From NCBI RefSeq assembly GCF_000227135.1, contig NC_018261.1, positions 1,066,333 through 1,130,332 on the forward strand: a stretch of DNA of 64,000 bases, written 5' to 3'. Source of the DNA: Leishmania donovani (Eukaryota; Euglenozoa; Kinetoplastea; Trypanosomatida; Trypanosomatidae). A model generated the notes under the pieces. It was given only the letters and a program-made list of their open reading frames with translations. It was not told the DNA's origin and made no database searches. The translations under genes were made by a program, and so were the position numbers. Within the stretch, counting starts at the first letter, position 1; each line of letters opens with the position of its first letter. Below, one piece after another: positions 41,359 through 52,000 of this stretch.

Positions 41359-42275
41359 GATTTGTAGCGTCCTCCCTCACAGCAACGGAATGCCGCAGCA
41401 ACAAGCTGCATGTGCGGGGAAAGGGGGCAGTAGGCTGAGGTGTGGAAGCCTGTAACGCGGTTTACCATTTCTTGTAAGTTTTCAGTCGACTCTTTTCCCA
41501 GTGCGACGATTATGTCGCGCAGAGGATGAGACGCTTTCGCCGACTGCAGCGACTACACAACGCTGCCGCTTTTCCCCTCCCTTTTCCAACAACAAAACAA
41601 CGATAGCGACGATAACAAGAAGAAAACGTACAGAGCTTGTGGACACCAAAACCAACAGCAAAGTGGGGGGAGAGTCGATGGGGGTCGTGAGGGAAAACGA
41701 CGAGGATGTTTCGCGCGCGTGCCACTCTCCGGGCCCTTCACAGGGCTGCACATCCACGCACGCAAACGCTTAGGCAAACACCGTGTAGGTGGGCAGCGGT
41801 GGTTTCAGGACGGACTAACCTGGCAGCAAGGACGAAGTGAGTGACGGGGTTGGTGGTGGTGGTGGCACGTGAGCGGTGTCTTTTAGGCAGACAGATGGAC
41901 ACCGACATCTCGGTTGATGGCCACCCCGCCCTTCCTCTGTCGTCAGCGCCTGCCATGGAAGCTGCTATAAGTGCCGACGGTCTACTTTCCCTTGGTGTTC
42001 TGTGCCTGTCTCTGCGCCGGCCGCTTCACTCACACCTTGCGCCTTTTATTCACCTTCCCGCCCCTCCTATCCCTCCCCCTCCCCGCGTCATGCCCATTTT
42101 GCGGATGCGCAGGCGAGAGTAGTCGCGGTACAACCAGCGGAAAGGAGGAGGAAACAGCCACAGAGAAGAAACCTCAAAAACCGCTACCAAAACGACGCAC
42201 GCCGCCAAGCCTGCCCTCTTCTTGTCTGTGAGACGGCGCTTCTTCGAAGCTCATGACATTACTCTGAAGACGTCT

Positions 42276-42298
42276 ACCTGTTTTCACTGTTTATCCAG
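42276..42298 (+). promoter_or_regulatory. Candidate trans-splice acceptor for GPI16
   Basis: The tract ACCTGTTTTCACTGTTTATC runs into CAG, with AG at 42297-42298. No ATG occurs until 42356, so a 57-nt leader is predicted and the start is well defined. Confidence 0.55.
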
Positions 42299-42355
42299 TT
42301 GTACGAAAAAAAAAAAACAGGTGCGCCGAGTGCTCTCTACATAGCGTACGGCGAC

Positions 42356-44572
42356 ATGCATCTTTTGGAGCGGCGGCCGAGCGCTTCGGGTGTGCTACTT
42401 GCCTTTGCCGTTGTCGTGCTCACATGGGTGGCGGCGGCAGTGACGGCTCCCTCGCACCCCTATGCAGCTAATACGTCGCGCCGGTACTCAATGATGGTCG
42501 AAGAACTGACGGGCAGTCTCGATGAGAGAGGCACCACCCCTACTCTGGTGTCCGTGGCAATGGAGATGTCTCTGACGCTGCCGGCGAAGCCTGGCGCCGC
42601 CGCGGTGTGGGAGGGCGACGCCGAGGCGAACGAAATCGACGACGCCGCAGTCCAGCACTTGACTTTTGACGATGACTTTGACCCAATATGGTACTACGTG
42701 CTGCGTCGCCGCGGCTTCGAGCGCCTTGAATGGTGCGGGTGCGGCGGCAAGTGGCGGCCCGAGTGGTCCATACCGAAGGCACACCAGCGCCGCGGCGGCG
42801 ACGCGGCGGCACTGTCAGCCGAGCATGAGAGTAACAGCGTTTTGTTTGGCCGTCTGCGGCGCCTTCTCGCTCACCACGCCGTTTGCACCTACTCGTCTGT
42901 CTCCTTCTGCGGCGCCAGTCACGAACGGGGCGCGGCGAGCCAGTTTCAGTGGGCCGCTCAGTTTGTGTCGACTCTGACCTCGTCGCCACTGAGCTGGACC
43001 GAAGCGACGCCCCGGCACTCGCGACCAAACGGGATCGTCATTCAACGCGACTCCTCACACGCTAGCGGCGGCGAGGATGCGTACTGGTGCTCGTACCACC
43101 TCGTCTACCACGACACTCTATGCACGCAACACGTGAGCCCTCTGCTCAACGGCGGCCGCTCCGGCCGCGGCGTGCAGGAGGGGCTGCCTCGAGGCATCTT
43201 CAAGGCAGCGTTCCCATCATTCGTTAAGTACTTTGGCGCCCCGTTTCAGCATTTCACCGTGAAGGCGACTCAAGAGCGTCTCCCTGGGAACAGCGCGGCT
43301 GCGCAGCCGCCGACGGTGCGGCTGAAGGTCGAGGTTCGCATGAGCATGGTGGTAGGTGAGGCGTCGGACTTGGAGGCGCTGAGCGAGGTGTGGTCGCGCG
43401 AACTGCCTGCCTACGCGCGGGATGGCCGCCTTCAGGTGCACATCGGCCCTGGCGGGCTCTCTCAACACCTGCGCAGTGCGCTACCAACCGCGGCGATAGT
43501 TTCGTCCCCGAACGAGGGGCAGGCGAAAGCGACGCCGCAGCGGCAGGCGTCGGCCTCTGCGAGTCCGTTGTCTCGGATTGGCTGCTCCCCAGAGGTGCAG
43601 TACGAGGTGCGTACCCACGGCAAGGATCACGGCTATTTGACCGTGAATCTACAGCCGGCTCTAGTCTTACTTGACGCCCACGCTGGGGTAGACGCTGAGA
43701 AGCGCGAGGGCTCGGACGGTGCCGACGAGGAGTCGGCGCTGCAGCACTCGTTCCTCCTCCGCGAGGGCGACGTGGTCCGCACCCTTCTGCTTTTTCCTCT
43801 GCATCTTGTGCGCCCTTCCCTGTACAACATGGAGTCTCTACTCGGCACCACGCGCATTGTCCACGCTCACGCGGACGTCGTCTCCAACACGCTAGCAGTT
43901 CTCCTCGAGACGACCGTAACGCCGGTGCACGTCGCCGCCTACGAGGCCGCGTACGCGCATGCCCGACACTGCCACGAGATGGCCGGCGGCGGCGGCACCG
44001 GTGGCCGAGCCTGTCGCGCTCACGACGGTGTCCTGCTCGGCCGATTCCAGCTTTTCTTCGGCTGGTCGGCGCTGGGGGATATGCCGCCAGACGACAACAG
44101 CAACCGACTTGTGCCGCAGCCTGTTGTGGTAATTCGCCGCGCGGGGACCTCGGCGGACCTCGGCGCGGCGGAGACGTCATCCCAGTCGGATTTCTGTCAC
44201 GCTCAGCGTCGCCACGTCGCTTCGGTCGGCTCTATACCCCAGCTCGATCACGAAGACAGCCTCGCCGCCGTCTTCCAGCTGCTCAGCCGCAGCCACGGGT
44301 GGCGGGACGACAAAAAGGGGTCCCTGTCTGCCGCGCTGGCGAATCTCAAGGAGGATGACGCATGCATTTACTGGGTGCGATCCACCGTGTCGAGCGGGAC
44401 GACGATCCCAGGCCCTGATGGCGCCATGATCTTTAATGTGCTCTCGCTTGGGCTTTTTTTCTTGGCTGTTGCTGCAGGCATGCTAACGCGACTGACAAGG
44501 CGCTTGACGTGCAAGAGAGAAGATCTCGTAAATTTACTCCCGCAGGAAGGCGCCACCACCGTCGTCAAGTGA
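42356..44572 (+). CDS. GPI16: GPI transamidase subunit GPI16/PIG-T
   Basis: A 738-residue type I membrane protein. Residues 1-33 form a signal peptide (hydrophobic core LLAFAVVVLTWVAAAV). The large lumenal part includes the PIG-T-like segments EWCGCGGKW, the LCTQHVSPLLNGG block (compare LCTENLTPW in other species) followed by a Gly/Leu-rich stretch, and DMPPDDNSNRLVPQPVVVI, equivalent to the PPDANRGF region near the end of the family. A single C-terminal transmembrane helix at about 693-715 follows TIPGPDGAMIFNV, again at the place and in the style of PIG-T, and ends in a short basic tail. GPI16 belongs to the ER transamidase that attaches GPI anchors to proteins and is disulfide-linked to GPI8 in yeast and human; this matters in a parasite rich in GPI-anchored surface proteins. 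Similarity is patchy, so the name is likely rather than certain. Confidence 0.78.
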   Translation: MHLLERRPSASGVLLAFAVVVLTWVAAAVTAPSHPYAANTSRRYSMMVEELTGSLDERGTTPTLVSVAMEMSLTLPAKPGAAAVWEGDAEANEIDDAAVQHLTFDDDFDPIWYYVLRRRGFERLEWCGCGGKWRPEWSIPKAHQRRGGDAAALSAEHESNSVLFGRLRRLLAHHAVCTYSSVSFCGASHERGAASQFQWAAQFVSTLTSSPLSWTEATPRHSRPNGIVIQRDSSHASGGEDAYWCSYHLVYHDTLCTQHVSPLLNGGRSGRGVQEGLPRGIFKAAFPSFVKYFGAPFQHFTVKATQERLPGNSAAAQPPTVRLKVEVRMSMVVGEASDLEALSEVWSRELPAYARDGRLQVHIGPGGLSQHLRSALPTAAIVSSPNEGQAKATPQRQASASASPLSRIGCSPEVQYEVRTHGKDHGYLTVNLQPALVLLDAHAGVDAEKREGSDGADEESALQHSFLLREGDVVRTLLLFPLHLVRPSLYNMESLLGTTRIVHAHADVVSNTLAVLLETTVTPVHVAAYEAAYAHARHCHEMAGGGGTGGRACRAHDGVLLGRFQLFFGWSALGDMPPDDNSNRLVPQPVVVIRRAGTSADLGAAETSSQSDFCHAQRRHVASVGSIPQLDHEDSLAAVFQLLSRSHGWRDDKKGSLSAALANLKEDDACIYWVRSTVSSGTTIPGPDGAMIFNVLSLGLFFLAVAAGMLTRLTRRLTCKREDLVNLLPQEGATTVVK

Positions 44573-46770
44573 TTCCTCTTTCCAGGACCTCCCACCCTCT
44601 CTCTCCTCACCGTCCCAGCATGTGAAGACGGTACGAGATCTGCACGCTTCATCTTTTTTTTTGTTCGGCTTTTCTACGGGTCCGCGAGCCGACTATGCAC
44701 CGGTGGCTTCGTTTCGCTCCTGCGGTGCCTCGGTTTGTGGGACCGACAGGGACTGGTTGGGGGCACACGGACGCACTCTGGAGAATGTGAGCGCCACAGT
44801 GCAATGCGTCGCTGACGAATAGTACCTGGTGGAGGTGTTTGTATGTGTACATGTGTGTGTGTGCGCGCGTGCGTCGGTGCCGTTTCGTGGTGTTCTTGCT
44901 GCTGCGTTTATGTGGTTACTCCAATCACACCCGCCCGTCGCTCCCGCTCACCTCCCCATTTTTTTTTTTCGTTCCGCCCGCGTTGTTGCCCATGTAATCG
45001 AAGGCGCCAAAAGAAGAAGTAACTCTACACGACATGTCGCGGGACAATGATTGCTAACACCACAGCACATCGGGCGAGGAAAAGAACGCATGGCAATCCC
45101 TTCTCTTTTCTTTTGAGCTCTTGCTGCGCGTGGAGGTGCTGACGCCGGTATTCCACGGGCACATGCGCGTTTTTCCAGTCGCGGGCCAAATACAGCAGTG
45201 CGCTGCCCACACTCGCGCGCTGGCCGAGCACTCCATCGTTCAATACAGGACTCTCATGCACTTCACGAGCGGCTACATTCAGCGCTTTCCATCTCCGCAA
45301 CTCGCCACACTGTTCACTCTTCTCTTCCGACCCCTCTCCGTTTGCCTGCTCTCCATAAACGCACCGTTTGCGCAACGTCGTTGATGTCTCGCTCTCTCCC
45401 TTCCCGCCGTGCGTGAACGCGTCTCTCTCGGTGCCCATGCCACTTCCTTGCTCTCCTCTCCCTCCCCCCTGACACCCGTACACCACATATTTTCTCAACC
45501 TCACACGCACGCCGTCCTCGTGACCTGCACCTTCTCGTGTCGCTGCGCATACCTGCACTTCCTGTAGATTTTTCTCTGCCATTATTTTTTCACGCTCACA
45601 AACAAGCAAACAAACAACAAAAAAAAGCGATAAGCAAAGGGTTTTCTCAAACGCGCCGCCAATTCCGTCAACCACTGCGACGACTAGTGTACCAAGCTAT
45701 CTTCCCTCCCTTCCCCTCCCCATTTTAAGGCTACCACAGTTGTGCCTCTGATCCGGTGTACGCGCTGTTCCTCCCCCTTTTTTCTGTTTTCCTTTCTGTT
45801 TTTTTTTTTTTTCTTTCTCTCTTCGCGGTTATTGGTTGTCCCCCTTCCCATCTTGGGTTTTTGTTTTGGCTTGTCTCTCTATCTACCCCCCCCTCTCTCT
45901 CTCACTCACTCTCTCTCACACACAGACACACACAACCTCAGCTACGCCGCTCCGCGACGAGAAAGAAAAGGCGAAGGGGAACACAGCAGGAAGGACACCA
46001 CTTCACATGAAAAACAACGCAAAAAGGCAACGACAACAGCAGTAAAAGACGCTCCTTGTACGCACTGTTTCGAACTTGCTCTGCCTCCTTCCCTCCTTTG
46101 TTACCTATCCTGCTCTTTTTTTTTGTTTTGCCCGATTATCGCGTGCTGAGAGACGGACAGCGCACAAAGAAGGGCAGAAGAGAGAAAGAGTGCATGTTCT
46201 GCCGCAGGAAGGAAACAAGGATACGAGAGAAAGCGCACAAGACAAACCCCCAGTAGCGTCTGAGGATCAAGTGAGCGCCACGTCGTGGTCTCCAGCGCAC
46301 TAAGAGGACAGCTCGCTGAAGGCACACAAAGCGCTCGCGCACAGCCCCATCCATTTTCTCGCCCCTCCCCCTCTCCTTCCCAGTGCAAAAAGCCACCGTC
46401 AACAAAAAAATCAAAAAAGGGACACGCGAACAGCGTCGGTCTATCCGCCTGCGTGCGTGCTGATCTTGCCAGTTTTTATTATTATTTAAAGAAGGATCTG
46501 TGTCTCGCGTTTTTCTTTTTTTTTTCTTCGGTCTTTCTCACTCTTTTTTTTTTTCGTTTTTTTTTTTCTTTGTTTGTTTCGATTGAACAACTCCGCTCTT
46601 TTTCTTTTTTTTCCCCATTAGCATCAAATATCACTTTTTTCGCTGTTTCCTTTTTGTTGTTTCGGTCCTCTTCCACTCTCACCGTCGTGGATATCATCGC
46701 GTTCTCCTCCATCTATCTTTTTTTTTATTTCGTACTTTGATTGTGCCTTCGAGCGTTTCGCTGCCGCATC

Positions 46771-46813
46771 TCTTTTTTTTTACTTTGTTGTGGTTGTGCT
46801 CCTCCTTCCTTAG
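46771..46813 (+). promoter_or_regulatory. Candidate trans-splice acceptor for the 282-residue protein
   Basis: A T-run, then GTGCTCCTCCTTCCTTAG, with AG at 46812-46813. If used, the leader is about 195 nt and contains the short upstream frame at 46817-46912. Other acceptors further downstream are possible. Confidence 0.4.
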
Positions 46814-46816
46814 TGG

Positions 46817-46912
46817 ATGCGATTGCACAACGCGCACACAGCAAAGAAAATAAAGACTGGCAACGGCGCGTTAACTCACGAGCGTACGTGCACGCACAGA
46901 TTCACAAGGTAA
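46817..46912 (+). other. Upstream open reading frame in the leader of the 282-residue gene
   Basis: ATG at 46817, 31 codons and a TAA at 46910-46912, out of frame with the main start at 47008. It could lower translation of the downstream gene if the predicted splice site at 46813 is real. Confidence 0.35.
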
Positions 46913-47007
46913 CGGAAATCTTTATCTGCTTGAGCCGAGACGCAAGAGACCTGTCGAAGGGAAAAGATTTGTTATTCAGGCGTCACAGAAGCACCAAAAA
47001 AGGAAAA

Positions 47008-47856
47008 ATGAGCCGTCTTACCTCTGCCGCATGCCCGCTGTCAGACTGCACGCTCGCGGTCGACAACGCCGAGAACATTCGTAACAGCAAGGATGCCGCC
47101 CCGTTGGGCCTGAAGGTTGCCACTGCCGCAACAGTAATTCCAAGTACTCCTCGCCAACGCGCTTTACTGCGGAGTGTCAAGGCCATAAGCCGCACGGCTG
47201 CTACGGAGACGGTCACCCCGTCTGCGTGTCGCGAGCGTGTTTCCGGCTTCGCATACCACAAGCACGTCACCGCTTCGACGACTGCTGTGAACACCGCCGC
47301 AATGATGCCGCTCTCCGCCGCGTCTGTGGCTTATTGCTCTTCCTCGCTCGACAGCCACGTCTTCGCCAAGCCCTTCACGCCTGCCTCGACGCCGCGCCGC
47401 AACGACCCGTACTCGCCGTGTCTGCTGAAAAGCTGCTGCACCCCGGAGGACAGCTTCTACGCGTGCTACAGCGAAGTGGATGAGACTCCCGCAGTGGTGG
47501 CAGTGAATCCTGCAAACACGCCGATCCGCTCGCACGTCGTGGGCCAGAAGGCTGCTCTGCCCACCGAAACCCAGGCGCTGCTCAAGTTGCTTTCGAAAGC
47601 GACCGCCTCCACGTCGCCCTTCATGTCCCCGATGGCGACGCCGCTGAAGACGGCTGACAGCATGGAGCAGTCTCCCGCGTCTTTGATAGCGGGTGGCGGA
47701 CTGACTACAGCGCCGTCGTTATCCTCCACGCCGGAGCGCGCCGCCTCGCCGTCATCTCGGCAGCCGCCCGCCACCTCGGCCCGTGTGATTCGAAAGGTGG
47801 TGAGCTGTGGCGTGGACCGCACCTCGGGTCGCCCGGTGCCAAGGCCGAAGGACTAG
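47008..47856 (+). CDS. Hypothetical Ser/Thr-Pro-rich protein, 282 residues
   Basis: Not recognised. From the ATG at 47008, in an AGGAAAAATGAGC context, the protein is basic, low in acidic residues, and appears mostly disordered. I count 14 Ser/Thr-Pro dipeptides; at least four are full CDK-type sites (TPRR, TPIR, TPLK, TPER). Two clusters are seen: PFTPASTPRRNDPYSP near residue 125 and TSPFMSPMATPLK near 203. A Cys-containing segment (LLKSCCTPEDSFYACYSE) and a short helix (TETQALLKLLSKAT) interrupt the disorder. There is no signal peptide or membrane helix. The pattern suggests a substrate of proline-directed kinases, perhaps cell-cycle controlled, but this is inference only. It is the last gene before a long gene-free stretch. 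The frame is open upstream to 46741 without a plausible earlier start. Confidence 0.75.
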   Translation: MSRLTSAACPLSDCTLAVDNAENIRNSKDAAPLGLKVATAATVIPSTPRQRALLRSVKAISRTAATETVTPSACRERVSGFAYHKHVTASTTAVNTAAMMPLSAASVAYCSSSLDSHVFAKPFTPASTPRRNDPYSPCLLKSCCTPEDSFYACYSEVDETPAVVAVNPANTPIRSHVVGQKAALPTETQALLKLLSKATASTSPFMSPMATPLKTADSMEQSPASLIAGGGLTTAPSLSSTPERAASPSSRQPPATSARVIRKVVSCGVDRTSGRPVPRPKD

Positions 47857-47960
47857 GTGATGGTGGCTGCCCGGACCATGTTTTTTTTTTTGTTCCCGAC
47901 GCTGAATCGCGCCTTCGCGCAGGAGGAGAGATAAACATGGCCGGGTGCTGATACTGATAC

Positions 47961-47997
<37 letters not shown>

Positions 47998-50900
47998 GAT
48001 CGATGCGGCAACGGGAGAAGCGGCGGATGAGCGGAGAATGGAAATCCACCAATGGTGTCAGTCTGATTTCATGTGGAACTGAAGTCGACAAGGCGAGGAC
48101 CAACAACAGCGACTAAAAGGAATAGAGAAGGAAAGCGAGAACAGAGAGGTCACAGGCAAGCGTGCGTTGTGTTACCTTCGAAGTGATTTTGTTCTCTGCT
48201 GTTCGACGGACTTTTATGTGCGCGTGTGTTCATGTTGACGTCTTCTCCATGCCGCACTTCGCCAAGCCTTCCCTTTCCCGGCAAACAAGCACTCTTACCG
48301 CACCCGCATTTTATTCTTGGACGCCTTCCCCCTCCCCCCCACCCACCTCCCGCCGATTTTCCTTTGATTCCATTGAACCCTCTTCCCACGTTTTTTGGGT
48401 TTGTGTGCTGGGTGCAGGTGTGTTTGTGTGTGTGCCGACGCACCGCTGGTGCGCGTAGAGTACGGTGTCTGTGCTTTTTTTTTGTTGATGCGTGTATGTG
48501 TATGCGTGTGTGTGTTCGCACGCGTTCATTTCGTTTTTTTTTGTCGTCTTTCTTGCCACTTTTTCTTCCTGTACACGCACTGAAGACCTCTTGCTTGCTT
48601 TCGTCTCTGCCCACTCCGTCTTTCTCTTCACATGCATATGTGTGTGTATATGCGTGTGCGTGTGCGCGTGTGTCTGTCCGTTCGTCGTTTCCTGCCCTCG
48701 AGCTCACTGCTTCGGACGACCATGCACGTGGGAGGGAGAGGTGAGGAGGGGATAGGAGGATAGGAGGAAGAGGTGGCGCGCGTACTCCCTGTCTCTCTCT
48801 CTCTCTCGAAATGCTGGCGCATACACACGCACGCACGCCCAAACACACAAACTAGCTATGCTGTCTGATTTCTTTCTCGTCCTTCTGGCTTGAACCACGC
48901 ACACCCCGCATCTCTCGCTTTCTTTTCTTCTTTTTTTTTTTGTTGTTGCTTTCAACGATTTATCTGTTGGTTTCATGTTCTCTGCCGCATCATGTCTATC
49001 GCTGTTTTGTTGCTGAGCACAGGCGTACGCACGCTTCCTGTCCCTCGGCTGTCATTCCTGTGTGTGCGTTTGTGCGTGTGTGTGCCTGTGTTTGCGGCTA
49101 TCGGTGTTCGACTCGCTTTGTGACTTTTTTTTTAGACCCCCTCCCCTTTTTTGTGCTGATTCTCCTGTTTCTTCTCTTTTGCCTTTCTCCCCGCCTTGCC
49201 TCTTTCTCGTTCATCGCCGACGCGTGTTGTGTTGTGTGTCTCTTCCTGCCCTCCTGCTCTGTGTTAGTCGACATCGAAACGGAGATGGAGGAAATAAGCC
49301 CATGATGATAGCGATGGCGGCGGCGGTGGTGCGACAACGCGTTCTTTTTCGTTTTTTTTTGCCGACTCTCTCTACATCACGTACTCTAGCGTTAACGGAT
49401 TTTAGTTTTCTTTAAATTCGCAAGCAGGAGAGGAGGCGGTGCTCCGTCTCTTCTCCGTTTGTTTTCTTCCTTTCTTTCATCTCTTGTGCGTCTTTGTCTG
49501 CGACTCTCTCTCTTTCTCACTGCCCTAATGTTTTTTTTTTCCTCACGCCTGACTAGCACCCCCACCACCAGCGTAGCTACAAGGGCAGACGACGTCCACT
49601 TGCGTACGCACGTTTCCATCTTGTCACTATCCTCCCCCTTACCCCCGCACACATACACACATACATACATACACACCCAACTACCATGCCAAGGCATTTT
49701 ATACAATGGTGGTGTCGCTCTACCTCTCTGTGGTTTTCATTTCGTTCTTCTCTTCGTGTTTGTCGGTGGCTTGTTCCTCGCTTGCATCGTAGATGTGCTT
49801 GTCTGCGTGTGCGTGCGACTCTCTCTCTGTCTTGTTTTTTTTTTCCTCCTTTTTTTTTTCGCGCCTCCGGATCAAACGTGGCGCGAGAGTGCCTCTTGTT
49901 CTCTAGGAAATTCGCCATCCTTTTCTTTTGTGGACGGTTTCCCTGAGCTTCGTCTCATCATATATCGAACTAGCAGCAAACGCCAAGAATACATATCCAC
50001 ATCTGTACATGTGCATGGGTATGCCGGTGTGCTTGTGAGTACGTGTAGAGTGTGTCATTTTTTCTTCTGTATTCTGATGCTCTCTTTTTCTGTTCGGCTG
50101 TTCTGCCCTCCCCCCTCTTGTTCTGTTTTTTTAGGTTCTTGCGGGCGTTTTACGGTTTCGGGACTGGTAGGCCTGCGCGCTGTTCATTCCCATTGGTAAA
50201 ATTGTGGCGTCAGGTCGGACTGAGGAACGGAAACAACAACGAAAAAAAAAAAAACGCAGTGCCTACAGGTCGTGCGCACGGCTTCAACCCCACCTGAGAG
50301 ATGGGCGAGCCGAAGATGAGAGACGCGCAAGAAAACAAGGCAATCATGCAGGAGAGCTCCTTGGCGTTTCTCACGAAAAAAGAGGTTGATGAGGGGTAGG
50401 GTCCGTGTAGTTGTGAGAATAGGAACCATAGCGGACCTCGCATACTGGCTGCGTCTCCTCCCATGTTATCCCACACCCTCCCATCGCAGATGTGAACAGA
50501 AGCTTGACGCATCAAGGAAATGGATGCTGTAGCCTTGTCTCTGCACGTGCCGTGTATCCACAAAGAGAGACAGATCAAGTAGAGGGAAGAGGCAACTCTC
50601 GGAAACCCAGGCTATTTTTTTTCTACGTTTTTTCTCATGTTTTTCTTTGCTTTTTTTTTCGAGGGGGGAGATGGCGGGGGAGATGGAGGAAGCTCACCAT
50701 CACGCGGATGGCCACACGCCTAAACACACACACACACACACACTCACACGTGTAAGTGATGAATATGCACGGCGAGCGGGCGAGCGAATAAGGTGAATGC
50801 CAATCCGATCAGATCCTTCATCTGGTAAGCGATGAGACCAAACAAAACCATGAGACAGGAAACAGTTCTCACACGAGGCACGTGCGCCTTATCGAGCCGA

Positions 50901-52000
50901 ACAGCTGTGAGTGATGCAGGCTACGCTCTCCTTCCCTCCTTTCCCCATCTCCTCCTTCATCTTTAGCACGACTGGGTTATCCACATGTTCATCTCCGATT
51001 TTTACGTTTTGCATTTTTTCTTTGGAGCTCTCCATTGTGTCTTTCTCACTGCCTCCGACCCCTGCACGACATCACACACAAGTCAACTCTGCACACCGTA
51101 GGTTTTCGTTTTTTTCCTTTTTCACGCTGCGTTTTTTTTTTTTTGTTGCTGATTTTTATTGTTCTTTATTTTCGTAATCGCTCTCTCCTTCTTGTCGCAG
51201 TTCCTGCCTGACTGCCTCTGTTTCCTCTCTGTGGTGTGTGTGTATGCGGGGGGGGGTTCCTCTTTTATTGACATGTGTGCCCTTTACCCCGGCGTACGTG
51301 CGCGCGTGTGTGCGTGCGTGTGCCAGTCGTTTTCTGTCTCCTCTCGATTTTCTTTTTATTCCTCCTATTTGGATTGCTCTTTCCGAAGTCGATCTGTTCG
51401 TGCTTCTTCTCTTTTCACATATGCATGCTATGATGAAGACGTGCCTTAGACCGTGAACGCTGACAGCTAATTCTCGCGCTTTCTTTCTTGCACTTACCAC
51501 CTCCTCTCTTTCCTATTTCGACAGGTGAATGCACCGGTTCCTGCGGAAATAACACCTTTTTCCTTGCCCCTCGTATGTTTTACATTGGTAAACATTTCTC
51601 GGGACACAACGATGCGACGAGATCGAGGGCTGACGAAGATGCGTTCTCTTTTTTTTTGGTTTCCAGTGCAGAAAGCTGAACAGACGTGGTGGCACCGCAC
51701 TCTCGTCCCTACACAAAATCACAGCATATACGTGTATGAATACTCTTGTATAAGTGAAGCACTCTCTTCCTATTGGTATGGCCTCGGTGTAAGCGGCACG
51801 ATCGCGCACACCCCAGAAGCTGGATATCTTGAGACGAATACGCTGACTCGCTCATGGCCTCGGTGTAGCCCTCTCTCCCTGCTTCCAAGTTCCACCTCTT
51901 TCCCTCACGCTGGCGAAGGAAAGGGCGCATCTGCGTCGATCTGTTATTTTTAGTTCAAGCGGCCGTAGCGAAACGATAAAAGAACAAAAATACACTACGA
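47857..52000. other. Gene-free region, part 1
   Basis: No convincing gene on either strand. After the probable 3' UTR of the 282-residue gene come a long (AT)n island (47960-47998), many T-tracts, (TG)-rich stretches near 48410-48660, a (CT) run near 48795-48808, and (AC)n at about 50723-50743. Frames of up to 246 codons (for example 49459-50199) translate to Phe/Leu/Ser/Cys-rich strings produced by T/C-rich DNA. Confidence 0.6.
47960..47998. repeat. Imperfect (AT)n microsatellite, 39 bp
   Basis: Nearly pure alternating AT with one GT interruption near 47979-47980. It begins about 100 bases after the stop codon of the 282-residue gene and can form a cruciform. Confidence 0.9.

Larger units (their letters stand above)
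41157..42355. other. Spacer between the MFS transporter and GPI16
   Basis: No credible gene. Includes poly-T near 41257-41269, AT-rich islands at 41294-41316 and 41338-41358, and an A-run near 42307-42318 inside the likely GPI16 leader. Confidence 0.6.
44573..47007. other. Long spacer between GPI16 and the 282-residue protein
   Basis: No gene I can support. The largest frame, 216 codons on the minus strand at 45025-45675, is the complement of pyrimidine-rich sequence and has no recognisable domain. The right half is dominated by extreme T-tracts (45800-45811, 46516-46527, 46543-46567, 46602-46612). A possible acceptor TTCCTTAG ends at 46813. Confidence 0.55.

Noticed and set aside
45025..45675. 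216-codon minus-strand frame in the spacer before the 282-residue gene
   Set aside because: Complement of CT-rich DNA, Glu/Gly/Arg-rich as expected from purine-rich strands, opposite to the gene array; no recognised domain. Conservation was not testable here.
48630..48670. Alternating TG/CG runs as a possible CRISPR-like or tandem array
   Set aside because: Simple dinucleotide repeats without spacers, in a eukaryotic genome; ordinary microsatellite DNA.
49459..50199. 246-codon plus-strand frame in the gene-free region, looks like a multi-helix membrane protein
   Set aside because: Phe, Leu, Ser, Cys and Val runs result from T/C-rich DNA; there is no conserved motif and frames beside it look the same.
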